From JBIICS01 sp044238735 (GTDB lineage Bacteria; Bacteroidota; Bacteroidia; UBA4408), in NCBI GenBank assembly GCA_044238735.1, contig JBIICS010000158.1, positions 1-6,165 on the forward strand: DNA of 6,165 bases, in the 5' to 3' direction. Numbering within the stretch: position 1 is the first letter of the stretch; the number at the start of each line of letters is the position of its first letter. This document shows positions 1-5,556 of the stretch, one piece after another. Made by a program: the position numbers and the translations under genes. The notes beneath the pieces were generated by a model. It was not told the DNA's origin, did not search any database, and was given only the letters and a program-made list of their open reading frames with translations.

Positions 1-153
1 GGTGATAAATTACCGGCCGGTAAAAAGTCGTACGCCCTTAGTTTTACCATCTTGGATGAACAAGCAACCCTAACGGATAAGGTTATAGAAAAAACAATGG
101 ATAAAGTTTTAAAAATCTTAGAAGAAAAGGCTGGAGCTAAATTACGAGCGTAA
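1..153 (+). CDS. pheT: Phenylalanyl-tRNA synthetase beta subunit, C-terminal end (partial)
   Basis: The last 50 codons of a gene entering from the left edge, read in frame from base 1 to a TAA at 151-153. The visible residues (KKSYALSFTILD near the start, then LTDKVIEKTMDKV, ending GAKLRA) match the C-terminal FDX-ACB (anticodon-binding) domain of bacterial PheT. The SYALSF strand, the TLTD turn before the last helix and the final GAKLR are typical of the family. PheT pairs with PheS in a cytoplasmic heterotetramer that charges tRNA-Phe; this domain contacts the tRNA anticodon stem. The catalytic-like core and editing domain lie outside the window. The gene runs toward the his operon and ends 310 nt from it. 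Family assignment rests on a short but characteristic tail. Confidence 0.9.
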   Translation, partial: GDKLPAGKKSYALSFTILDEQATLTDKVIEKTMDKVLKILEEKAGAKLRA

Positions 154-178
154 AGTTTAAAAGTGTTTTAAAACTTTT
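152..178 (+). terminator. AT-rich hairpin at the pheT stop codon, probable terminator
   Basis: The arms AAAGTTTAAAA (152-162) and TTTTAAAACTTT (166-177) pair almost perfectly, with one bulged base and a GTG loop. The 3' arm ends in TTTT at 175-178. The hairpin begins inside the pheT stop codon. The stem contains only one G-C pair and no separate U tract follows, so it is a weak candidate. The inverse strand also forms a hairpin, so it could act on transcripts from either side. Confidence 0.45.
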
Positions 179-338
179 CTCCTTATTAGAGGCTATACAA
201 ATTTAGCAGCAAACAAGGGTAGGTAAATGTTTATATACAGATTCTACCGCCTATTAATCATATAATTAGTGTTTTTAGTTAGGTTATTTGCAATAAGAGA
301 GTAAAGGACTTTTGCATGATATACAAGCTTTAGGTATA

Positions 339-354
339 GGTATCCCGGGATGCC
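339..354. repeat. 16-nt GC-rich palindrome
   Basis: GGTATCCCGGGATGCC is a palindrome with one G-T mismatch at the second A-T/G position. As RNA it would fold into a 6-bp stem with a CCGG loop. It is the most GC-rich short segment in an otherwise AT-rich intergenic region and is preceded by a direct duplication of TAGGTA (331-342). No T tract follows on either strand, so it is not an intrinsic terminator by itself. Role unknown. Confidence 0.5.
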
Positions 355-418
355 AAGCGTAACTGCAAATTTAAGCTTAATTAATCCTGATAAGAAATAG
401 TGTTCATAAGCCCTGGGG

Positions 419-453
419 GAGATTTTGGATTTCCTTATGCTAAATCTCGTTTT
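419..453 (+). terminator. Candidate intrinsic terminator pointing at the hisIE end
   Basis: GAGATTT (419-425) pairs exactly with AAATCTC (442-448) across a 16-nt loop, followed by G and TTTT (450-453). Polarity fits a + strand transcript arriving from the pheT side or from an RNA inside the intergenic region; it ends 11 nt short of the hisIE stop. Read on the - strand, the same stem is followed by CCCCC rather than U, so it is a poor terminator for the his operon. The stem is short and the loop long, hence the low confidence. Confidence 0.35.
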
Positions 454-463
454 AACAGATAAA

Positions 464-1060
464 CTACTTCTTATGCCTTTCTTTCAATATGTTTATCACA
501 TCCTTTAATGCAAACCCTTTAGCGTTTAGTAGCATAAGATAATGAAATAGTAAATCGGCCGATTCGTTTAAAAACAAATCATTGTTTTGGTCCTTAGCTT
601 CAATTACAACTTCTACTGCTTCTTCGCCTACTTTTTGCGCAATCTTATTTATTCCTTTGCTAAATAATTTAGCAACGTAAGAATCCTCAACTGGTAATTT
701 TTTGCGTTCGGTAATTACTTGCTCCAGATAATTTAAAAACTCCAGACTTTCGTTTTTCTCATTAAAACACGTATCAGCGCCAGTATGACAAGTGGGCCCC
801 ACAGGAGAAGCCTTTACCAGAAAAGTATCATTATCGCAATCTAAACTAATACTTTTTAATAGCAAAAAATTCCCCGATTCTTCTCCTTTAGTCCATAATC
901 TATTTTTGCTACGGCTGTAAAAGGTTACCTTTTGTATTTCCTGGGTTTTAAGGAGAGCCTCTTCATTCATAAATCCAAGCATTAATACTTTTAAGGTACT
1001 CTCGTCCTGAACTATAACAGGAATTAATCCGTCTGAATATTTATTAAAATCGGGTTTCAT
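464..1060 (-). CDS. hisIE: Bifunctional phosphoribosyl-AMP cyclohydrolase / phosphoribosyl-ATP pyrophosphatase
   Basis: A 198-residue fusion doing steps 2 and 3 of histidine synthesis: it removes pyrophosphate from phosphoribosyl-ATP, then opens the adenine ring of phosphoribosyl-AMP to give ProFAR. The HisI part (about 1-105) shows LMLGFMNEEAL (26-36), TFYSRSKNRLWTKGE (46-60), and DCDNDT with Asp74, Asp76 and Asp78 for Mg. Cys75, Cys91 and Cys98 match the family's three zinc cysteines. The HisE part (about 107-198) is a MazG-like helical domain with VGEEAVEVVIEAK (144-156) and NESADLLFHY (165-174), supplying metal-binding Glu146, Glu147, Glu150 and Asp169. Length is normal for the fusion. 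The start lies 1 nt after the hisF stop, with no Shine-Dalgarno motif. It is the last gene of the operon and converges on pheT. Confidence 0.97.
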   Translation of the reverse strand: MKPDFNKYSDGLIPVIVQDESTLKVLMLGFMNEEALLKTQEIQKVTFYSRSKNRLWTKGEESGNFLLLKSISLDCDNDTFLVKASPVGPTCHTGADTCFNEKNESLEFLNYLEQVITERKKLPVEDSYVAKLFSKGINKIAQKVGEEAVEVVIEAKDQNNDLFLNESADLLFHYLMLLNAKGFALKDVINILKERHKK

Positions 1061-1061
1061 T

Positions 1062-1814
1062 TTATCTGATTGAAATATTATGTTTTCTTAATTCATTTTT
1101 TAATACCGGAATCGGAATTTCGTTGTAATGAAAGATACTAGCGGCTAATGCGGCATCTGCCTTGCCAATGGTAAAAGCTTCGATGAAATGTTCTATTTTA
1201 CCGGCACCACCTGATGCAATTACGGGAACATTTACCAGTTGTGAGATTTCGGAGGTGATATCTAAAGCAAAACCATTTTTAGTACCATCGTTATTCATAG
1301 AAGTAAGGAGGATTTCACCAGCTCCTAAGTCAACGGCTTGCTTAATCCAGTCGCTGGTTAAGGTATCCGTTTTTACTCTTCCGCCGTTTAGGTACACATA
1401 CCAGTTATTGTTTTCAAATTTAGTATCAACGGCCAACACCACACACTGACTGCCGAAGTTTTTGGCCATTTCATTAATTACCTGCGGATTTTTATAAGCA
1501 GCAGTATTTATAGAGATTTTATCAGCGCCATTATCCAATAAAGCAGAAACATCCTGAACTGTTGATATTCCACCACCCACGGTAAAAGGAATATTAATGT
1601 TAGCAGAAATTCGTTTAACCAGTTCAATTAAGGTTTTGCGTTTTTCGTTGGTAGCAGTTATATCCAGAAAAACAAGCTCGTCGGCACCCTGATTGGAATA
1701 TTTTTTAGCAAGTTCAACCGAATCGCCAACCTCCACTATGTTTTCGAAGTTGATGCCTTTTACGGTTTTACCGTCTTTAACATCTAAACAAGGTATTATA
1801 CGTTTGGCCAACAT
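1062..1814 (-). CDS. hisF: Imidazole glycerol phosphate synthase, cyclase subunit
   Basis: A 250-residue (beta/alpha)8-barrel protein. With HisH it forms imidazole glycerol phosphate synthase, which uses ammonia from glutamine to convert PRFAR into imidazole glycerol phosphate and AICAR (step 5). The start MLAKRIIPCLDVKDG is the family's usual N-terminus and carries catalytic Asp11. The second catalytic Asp is Asp130 in LAVDTK. The two phosphate sites appear as TVGGGI (78-83) and ASGGAG (200-205), and SMNNDGTKNG (172-181) is the conserved loop after strand 6. All are intact. The start ATG shares a base with the hisA stop (TAATG), which suggests coupled translation. It lies one base ahead of hisIE. 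HisH is encoded separately two genes upstream, so this is the bacterial two-subunit enzyme. Confidence 0.98.
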   Translation of the reverse strand: MLAKRIIPCLDVKDGKTVKGINFENIVEVGDSVELAKKYSNQGADELVFLDITATNEKRKTLIELVKRISANINIPFTVGGGISTVQDVSALLDNGADKISINTAAYKNPQVINEMAKNFGSQCVVLAVDTKFENNNWYVYLNGGRVKTDTLTSDWIKQAVDLGAGEILLTSMNNDGTKNGFALDITSEISQLVNVPVIASGGAGKIEHFIEAFTIGKADAALAASIFHYNEIPIPVLKNELRKHNISIR

Positions 1815-2524
1815 TAGTTAAATGTACTTAATTGTTTTAATGAAATTTTTCCTTCGTAATAAGCTTTGCCCACAATAGCTCCACTGCAGCCAATTGATTT
1901 AAGTTCAACTAAATCTTCATAACAGCTTACACCGCCACTGGCAATTAGTTTCTTAATGGGGAATCGGGCAATTAACTTTTTGTATAATTCAAAAGAAGGG
2001 CCTTGTAATAACCCGTCTTTTGCTATGTCCGTGCAAAAATAATTAGTTAATTCACTGTAATTATCCAATAATTGATAAATACTTAATTGAGAGGTTTCCA
2101 ACCAACCGGAAGTGGCTATGTTTTCGTTTTTTACATCGGCGCCTAGTAAAAATAAACTGGCCCCAAATGTTTTAATAAAGGATTTAAAAAGGGTTTCATT
2201 TTTAACTGCTAAACTACCTATGGTTACATAAGTAGTTCCGGCATTAATAAGCGTTCTTACATTCTCTTCAGTTTTAATCCCACCACCAAAGTCGATTTTT
2301 AATGAGGTACCCGAAGCCAGCATTTCCAATACTTTTACATTAACAGGGTAACCCGCTTTGGCTCCATCTAAATCTACTAAGTGTAAACGTTTAATTCCTG
2401 CGTCTTCAAATTGTTTGGCTACATCTAGAGGTGAAGAGGAATAGGTGGTTTTTTGCGCATAGTCGCCCTGCACCAATCTTACACACTCTCCGTTTATTAA
2501 ATCTATTGCCGGAATTATTTCCAT
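1814..2524 (-). CDS. hisA: ProFAR isomerase (HisA)
   Basis: A 236-residue (beta/alpha)8-barrel isomerase that opens the ring of ProFAR in an Amadori rearrangement to give PRFAR (step 4). IPAIDLINGECVRLVQGDY (4-22) is the HisA signature, with catalytic Asp8. The second catalytic acid is Asp130 in LGADVKN. Phosphate-binding loops are visible as DFGGGIK (78-84), IGSLAVKN (102-109), and ASGGVS (195-200) followed by AIVGKAYYEGK (216-226). TDIAKDGLLQGP (165-176) is also typical. It is homologous to HisF but distinguished by these motifs. Length is usual. The start is 3 nt after the hisH stop and the stop overlaps the hisF start by one base. Nothing suggests the dual HisA/TrpF (PriA) form of actinomycetes. 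Confidence 0.98.
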   Translation of the reverse strand: MEIIPAIDLINGECVRLVQGDYAQKTTYSSSPLDVAKQFEDAGIKRLHLVDLDGAKAGYPVNVKVLEMLASGTSLKIDFGGGIKTEENVRTLINAGTTYVTIGSLAVKNETLFKSFIKTFGASLFLLGADVKNENIATSGWLETSQLSIYQLLDNYSELTNYFCTDIAKDGLLQGPSFELYKKLIARFPIKKLIASGGVSCYEDLVELKSIGCSGAIVGKAYYEGKISLKQLSTFN

Positions 2525-2527
2525 GAG

Positions 2528-3115
2528 TTAAATACTTAAAAAATTCTTTAATATTTTTTCGCCTATATCCCCCGATTTCTCAGGGTGAAACTGTGTAGCG
2601 TAATAATTGTCTTTTTGTAAACCCGCACTGTATTCTAAAATATAATTGCAAACAGAATTGGTGTTTTCGTTTAGGTCGGCATAATAGCTGTGAACAAAAT
2701 ACACATAATCGTTTTCCTTTAAATTCTCATAGAGTTTAGAATTCAGTTTGCTGATGTTATTCCAGCCTATATGAGGCACTTTAAAGCCTTTATTGGTTGG
2801 AAAACGTTTAACCGTATTGTTAAAAATGCCCAATCCTTTTGTGTTTCCTTCTTCACTATGCTTACATAGTAATTGCATACCTAAGCAAATACCCAATACG
2901 GGCTGCTTAAAATTAATGATCGCTTTATCCAATTGATTCTGATACAGATTTTCCATGGCACTAGATGCTTCTCCTACGCCTGGAAAAATAATTTTATCAG
3001 CTTTATTTAACTCTTCAATGTTGCTGGTAATAAGAGGTTCTACCCCTAAACGCTTAAGAGCAAAATAAACCGAGCGTATATTACCGGCATTGTATTGCAG
3101 TATGGCTACATTCAT
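2528..3115 (-). CDS. hisH: Imidazole glycerol phosphate synthase, glutamine amidotransferase subunit
   Basis: A 195-residue class I glutamine amidotransferase that hydrolyses glutamine and passes ammonia through the HisF barrel. The catalytic triad is complete: Cys77 in GICLGMQ (75-81), and His177 and Glu179 in FHPEKSG (176-182). The oxyanion-strand motif PGVG is at 45-48, and VPHIGWN (113-119) and YFVHSYY (139-145) are family landmarks. The start MNVAILQYNAGNIRSV fits the normal HisH N-terminus. The ATG overlaps the hisB stop by one base (TAATG). Unlike its neighbours, it has an AAAAGGAG motif 7 nt upstream, listed separately. Complex formation with HisF from this operon is inferred from the family. 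Confidence 0.98.
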   Translation of the reverse strand: MNVAILQYNAGNIRSVYFALKRLGVEPLITSNIEELNKADKIIFPGVGEASSAMENLYQNQLDKAIINFKQPVLGICLGMQLLCKHSEEGNTKGLGIFNNTVKRFPTNKGFKVPHIGWNNISKLNSKLYENLKENDYVYFVHSYYADLNENTNSVCNYILEYSAGLQKDNYYATQFHPEKSGDIGEKILKNFLSI

Positions 3116-4239
3116 TATAATACTCCTTTTGTGCTGGGTAATTGCAGATTATTTACATCTCTTCTAATGGCCATTTTAATTGCCTTTGCAAGGCCTTTAA
3201 AAATAGCTTCAATTTTATGGTGCTCATTTGTTCCTTCTGCTTTAATGTTCAGATTAGCTTTAGCGGCATCACTAAATGATTTAAAGAAATGATAAAACAT
3301 TTCGGTTGGCATATCTCCCACTTTTTCGCGTTTAAATTCGGTATTCCATTCAATCCAGTTTCTTCCCCCAAAATCAATGGCTACCTGAGCCAAGCAGTCG
3401 TCCATTGGGAGGCAAAATCCATAACGCTCAATTCCCAGTTTATTTCCTAGTGCAATGGCAAAGGCTTCTCCTAACGTAATGGCTGTATCTTCAATGGTAT
3501 GGTGTTCGTCAATTTCAAGGTCGCCTTTGCAATCGATTAATAAATCTATACCGCTGTGTTTACCAACTTGATCGAGCATGTGGTCGAAAAACTTAAGTCC
3601 GGTATCAATTTTAGTCTGACCTTTTCCGTCTAAATTAATTTCAATAGAGATTTTAGTTTCTTTAGTGTTTCTTGAATGTTTAATGTGACGGGCGGACAAC
3701 CGAACAATTTCATAAATTTTGTTCCAGTCGCTGGTGTCTAATACACAGTAGCTTTCTAACTCAGATGGAACAATTAAATCCTTGTTTAGGTCGTTACGAA
3801 CCAGAATGGCTTTACTACCCAGGTTCTTCGCTAACTGAATATCGGTTAAACGATCGCCAATAACATAACTATTGGCTAAATCGTAATTGTTACTGAAATA
3901 ATCGGTAAGCATAGCAGTTCCTGGTTTACGAGTAGGTAAATTATCTTCAGGACGACTTTTGTCAATAAATACTTTATCGAAAACGATGCCTTCACCATTT
4001 AAAGTTTCCATCATTTTATTTTGAGCAGGCCAAAATGTTTCTTCGGGAAAGGTATGTGTTCCTAAGCCATCCTGATTGGTGACCATGGCTAATTCGTATT
4101 CTTTTAAAGAAGCTATTTTTGACAAACCACCTAATACTCCGGGTATAAAAGAAAGTACTTCTAAACTATCTATTTGAAAAGTTACTGGTGGTTCTTTAAT
4201 AATAGTTCCATCACGATCGATAAATAAAATACGTTTCAT
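3115..4239 (-). CDS. hisB: Bifunctional histidinol-phosphatase / imidazoleglycerol-phosphate dehydratase
   Basis: A 374-residue fusion doing step 6 (dehydration of imidazole glycerol phosphate) and step 8 (histidinol phosphate to histidinol). The N-terminal HAD phosphatase (about 1-165) has DRDGT (8-12, nucleophile Asp8 and acid/base Asp10), VTNQDGLGT (53-61), Lys105 in TRKPGT, and GDRLTD (128-133). The C-terminal dehydratase (about 185-374) has FFDHMLDQ (217-224), DEHHTIEDTAITLGE (244-258) and NEHHKIEAIFKGLAKA (338-353), supplying the His/Glu manganese ligands, and ends in the usual STKGVL. The E. coli phosphatase domain has a zinc loop with three Cys and one His just before RKP. Here that stretch (91-103) has no Cys or His, as I recall for Bacteroides HisB. 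TAATG overlaps join it to hisC and hisH. Confidence 0.97.
   Translation of the reverse strand: MKRILFIDRDGTIIKEPPVTFQIDSLEVLSFIPGVLGGLSKIASLKEYELAMVTNQDGLGTHTFPEETFWPAQNKMMETLNGEGIVFDKVFIDKSRPEDNLPTRKPGTAMLTDYFSNNYDLANSYVIGDRLTDIQLAKNLGSKAILVRNDLNKDLIVPSELESYCVLDTSDWNKIYEIVRLSARHIKHSRNTKETKISIEINLDGKGQTKIDTGLKFFDHMLDQVGKHSGIDLLIDCKGDLEIDEHHTIEDTAITLGEAFAIALGNKLGIERYGFCLPMDDCLAQVAIDFGGRNWIEWNTEFKREKVGDMPTEMFYHFFKSFSDAAKANLNIKAEGTNEHHKIEAIFKGLAKAIKMAIRRDVNNLQLPSTKGVL
3123..3130 (-). promoter_or_regulatory. Shine-Dalgarno-like motif before hisH
   Basis: On the - strand the sequence reads AAAAGGAG, then a 7-nt spacer (TATTATA), then the hisH ATG. It is the only start in the operon where I see a good Shine-Dalgarno match; the others have A/T-rich leaders. 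The motif falls in the last codons of hisB (Lys-Gly of the conserved STKGVL tail), so it may reflect protein constraint rather than selection for ribosome binding. Confidence 0.35.
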
Positions 4240-5294
4240 TAAAAATTTAATTCTTTAAGTGTTGATATTAATTTTTGATTTTCAAGAGGAGTGCCTATGC
4301 TAACCCGTATACCGTTTTCGCATAAGGTTACACTGCTTCTATTTCGTGTTACAATACCTTTATCAGTTAAAAGCTTATACAGGGCATTAGCATCGATGCA
4401 TTTAAATAAAACGAAGTTAGAATCGCTTGGATAAATTTTATTTATATATGAAATTTCCTTTAATGATTTAACTAAAATATTTCGTTCATTGATAGTTTGA
4501 GCAACCCATTCTTCTTTTTGCTTAACATTGTTTAAAGCTTTCAAAGCGATGTCTTGCGAATAACCGTTAACATTATAAGGGGGTTTAACTTTATTAAATA
4601 CATCAATAATTTCTTTTGAAGCATAAGCCAAACCAATTCTTAAATTAGCCAGTCCCCAGGCTTTAGAGAATGTTTGTAACACAATTAAATTCGGATAGGT
4701 GTTTAATTGACTTACCCAAATTTCTTTTCCAACATAATCGATATAGGCTTCATCAACTATAACCAAACCGTTATAATTTTTTAATAAATATTCAATTTTG
4801 GAGCTGTCTATTAAATTACCTGTTGGATTGTTAGGTGAACAAACGAAAATGGCTTTGGTATTAGGCGTAATGCTGTTTAATATTTCTTTTTCTTTTATTT
4901 GATAGTCGTCGCTTAGGTTTACTTTAACCAAACTTACATGGTTAATGTTGGCAGAAACCTCATACATGCCATATGTTGGAGGAGTAATAATAACGTTATC
5001 AATACCCGGTTCGCAGAAACATCTGAATATTAAATCAATGGCTTCATCGCTTCCATTACCTATAAAAATGTTTTCGGTTTTTACTTTTTTAATTTCGGAT
5101 AATTTGGTTTTAACTTTCCATTGTAATGGATCCGGATAACGATTATAGTTTTCATTACTGCCTACCGAGCCAAAATTATTTTCGTTGGCATCTAAAAAAA
5201 CATCAGCTTTTCCTTTAAATTCATCGCGTGCCGACGAATAAGGTTTAAGGCTTTTAATATTTTCGCGTATTATTTTATTTAATTCGAAACTCAT
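4239..5294 (-). CDS. hisC: Histidinol-phosphate aminotransferase
   Basis: A 351-residue fold-type I PLP aminotransferase that converts imidazole acetol phosphate and glutamate to histidinol phosphate and 2-oxoglutarate (step 7). LKPYSSARDEF (16-26) and LDANENNFG (34-42) mark the HisC N-terminus. RYPDP is at 52-56, and GNGSDEAIDL (79-88) is the cofactor phosphate loop. SPNNPTGN (153-160) and DEAYIDY (181-187) contact the cofactor ring. Lys211 in TFSKAWGLANLRIG is the Schiff-base lysine, and Arg330 in GIRVSIGTP should bind the substrate phosphate or carboxylate. Length and start are normal. The stop overlaps the hisB start. It is separated from hisD by 262 nt of repeat-bearing DNA, and the A-rich leader before its ATG has no Shine-Dalgarno motif. 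Confidence 0.97.
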   Translation of the reverse strand: MSFELNKIIRENIKSLKPYSSARDEFKGKADVFLDANENNFGSVGSNENYNRYPDPLQWKVKTKLSEIKKVKTENIFIGNGSDEAIDLIFRCFCEPGIDNVIITPPTYGMYEVSANINHVSLVKVNLSDDYQIKEKEILNSITPNTKAIFVCSPNNPTGNLIDSSKIEYLLKNYNGLVIVDEAYIDYVGKEIWVSQLNTYPNLIVLQTFSKAWGLANLRIGLAYASKEIIDVFNKVKPPYNVNGYSQDIALKALNNVKQKEEWVAQTINERNILVKSLKEISYINKIYPSDSNFVLFKCIDANALYKLLTDKGIVTRNRSSVTLCENGIRVSIGTPLENQKLISTLKELNF

Positions 5295-5313
5295 TTTTAT
5301 GTTTTAATTTAAG

Positions 5314-5340
5314 AGTTGATAGTTGATAGTTGATAGTTGA
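5314..5340. repeat. Heptamer tandem repeat AGTTGAT, about 3.9 copies
   Basis: Three exact AGTTGAT units (5314-5334) are followed by a partial AGTTGA (5335-5340). On the his strand this is a run of ATCAACT units ending 19 nt before the hisC ATG, so it sits in the mRNA leader or spacer ahead of hisC. Seven is not a multiple of three, but the repeat is non-coding, so changes in copy number would alter spacing rather than reading frame. Similar short GTTGATA runs occur between genes in many Bacteroidota, as far as I recall. Confidence 0.9.
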
Positions 5341-5413
5341 GAGTATCTAATCACCATAAAAATCACTTACCACTATCTACAAATTCTATTTCACTTTATT
5401 TTTAATATTTTCC

Positions 5414-5442
5414 TGTCTACCCTTCGATTCCTCAGGGTGACA
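5414..5442. repeat. REP-like hairpin element, copy 1
   Basis: TGTC-T-ACCCT (5414-5423) pairs with AGGGTGACA (5434-5442), giving 9 bp with one bulged T and a 10-nt loop, TCGATTCCTC. The core CCCTTCGA...TCAGGGTGAC resembles a palindromic intergenic element I recall from many Bacteroidota genomes. No U tract follows on either strand, so it is not an intrinsic terminator. In the his transcript it would form a stable stem between the hisD and hisC messages. Confidence 0.7.
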
Positions 5443-5450
5443 GAATAGTT

Positions 5451-5473
5451 GTCAGGCTCAGGTATCGAAGCCT
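5451..5473. repeat. REP-like hairpin element, copy 2, inverted
   Basis: The reverse complement of this segment matches 17 of 23 positions of copy 1 (5419-5441), with a 9-nt spacer between the copies. Its own stem is AGGCT (5454-5458) with AGCCT (5469-5473) around the loop CAGGTATCGA. Two stem pairs that are C-G in copy 1 are G-C here, so pairing is kept although the sequence changed. The outer TGTC/GACA extension of copy 1 is not kept. The two copies together form an imperfect 23-bp inverted repeat. Confidence 0.65.
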
Positions 5474-5556
5474 TATTAAAATTTTGGTTTATTTGTTTGT
5501 AAGGTTTATTTTGTTTGATAGCATCCATAAATCATAATTCATATTTAACAAATTAA

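Larger units (their letters stand above)
154..463. other. Non-coding stretch between convergent pheT and hisIE
   Basis: These 310 nt lie between the stop of pheT (+) and the stop of hisIE (-). Neither strand has an open frame with recognisable protein features, and I see no tRNA-like cloverleaf or rRNA sequence. It holds three hairpin-forming segments: the AT-rich one at the pheT end, a 16-nt GC-rich palindrome at 339-354, and a stem followed by TTTT at 419-453 just before the hisIE stop. Other complementary 7-8-mers inside it are about as frequent as chance predicts in AT-rich DNA. The segment could be plain 3' flanks of two convergent genes, or could hide a small structured RNA ending at the 419-453 hairpin. 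The sequence alone does not decide this. Confidence 0.6.
5295..5556. other. 262-nt repeat-bearing gap between hisD and hisC
   Basis: This is the only sizeable gap in an operon whose other junctions overlap or lie within 3 nt. Going from hisC toward hisD it holds an A-rich hisC leader (5295-5313), a heptamer tandem repeat (5314-5340), about 70 nt of AT-rich sequence with no feature I can name, two inverted hairpin elements (5414-5473), and an AT-rich 3' flank of hisD. I see no coding frame. I looked for the Bacteroidota promoter motifs (TTTG near -33, TAnnTTTG near -7) on the hisC strand. I found only an off-spaced TAGAATTTG at about 5385-5393 with no upstream partner, so I do not call a promoter. 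Confidence 0.7.

Noticed and set aside
415..433. GGGGGAGATTTTGGATTTCC-like run resembling the 5' end of tmRNA
   Set aside because: The resemblance stops after about 17 nt, the TTCGAC segment is missing, and the sequence runs into hisIE with no room for a tag frame or the 3' acceptor part.
201..445. Long-range pairing ATTTAGCA (201-208) with TGCTAAAT (438-445), overlapping the 419-453 stem
   Set aside because: About one such 8-mer match is expected by chance in a 280-nt AT-rich region; the ATTTGCA (286-292) / TGCAAAT (364-370) pair is rejected for the same reason.
1162..1449. Open frame on the + strand, antisense to hisF
   Set aside because: It lies wholly within a well-supported hisF and its translation shows no family features; the same applies to the short + strand frames at 3095-3292 (over hisH/hisB) and 4945-5139 (over hisC).
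2567..2589. An 18-of-23 match to the REP-like hairpin core inside hisH, suggesting a third copy
   Set aside because: On the coding strand it encodes the invariant FHPEKSG active-site motif of HisH, which fixes most of these bases; the protein explains the resemblance.
5414..5442. The hairpin as a transcription terminator after hisD
   Set aside because: On the his strand the stem is followed by GGAAAATATT, not a U tract, and hisC would be cut off from the operon.
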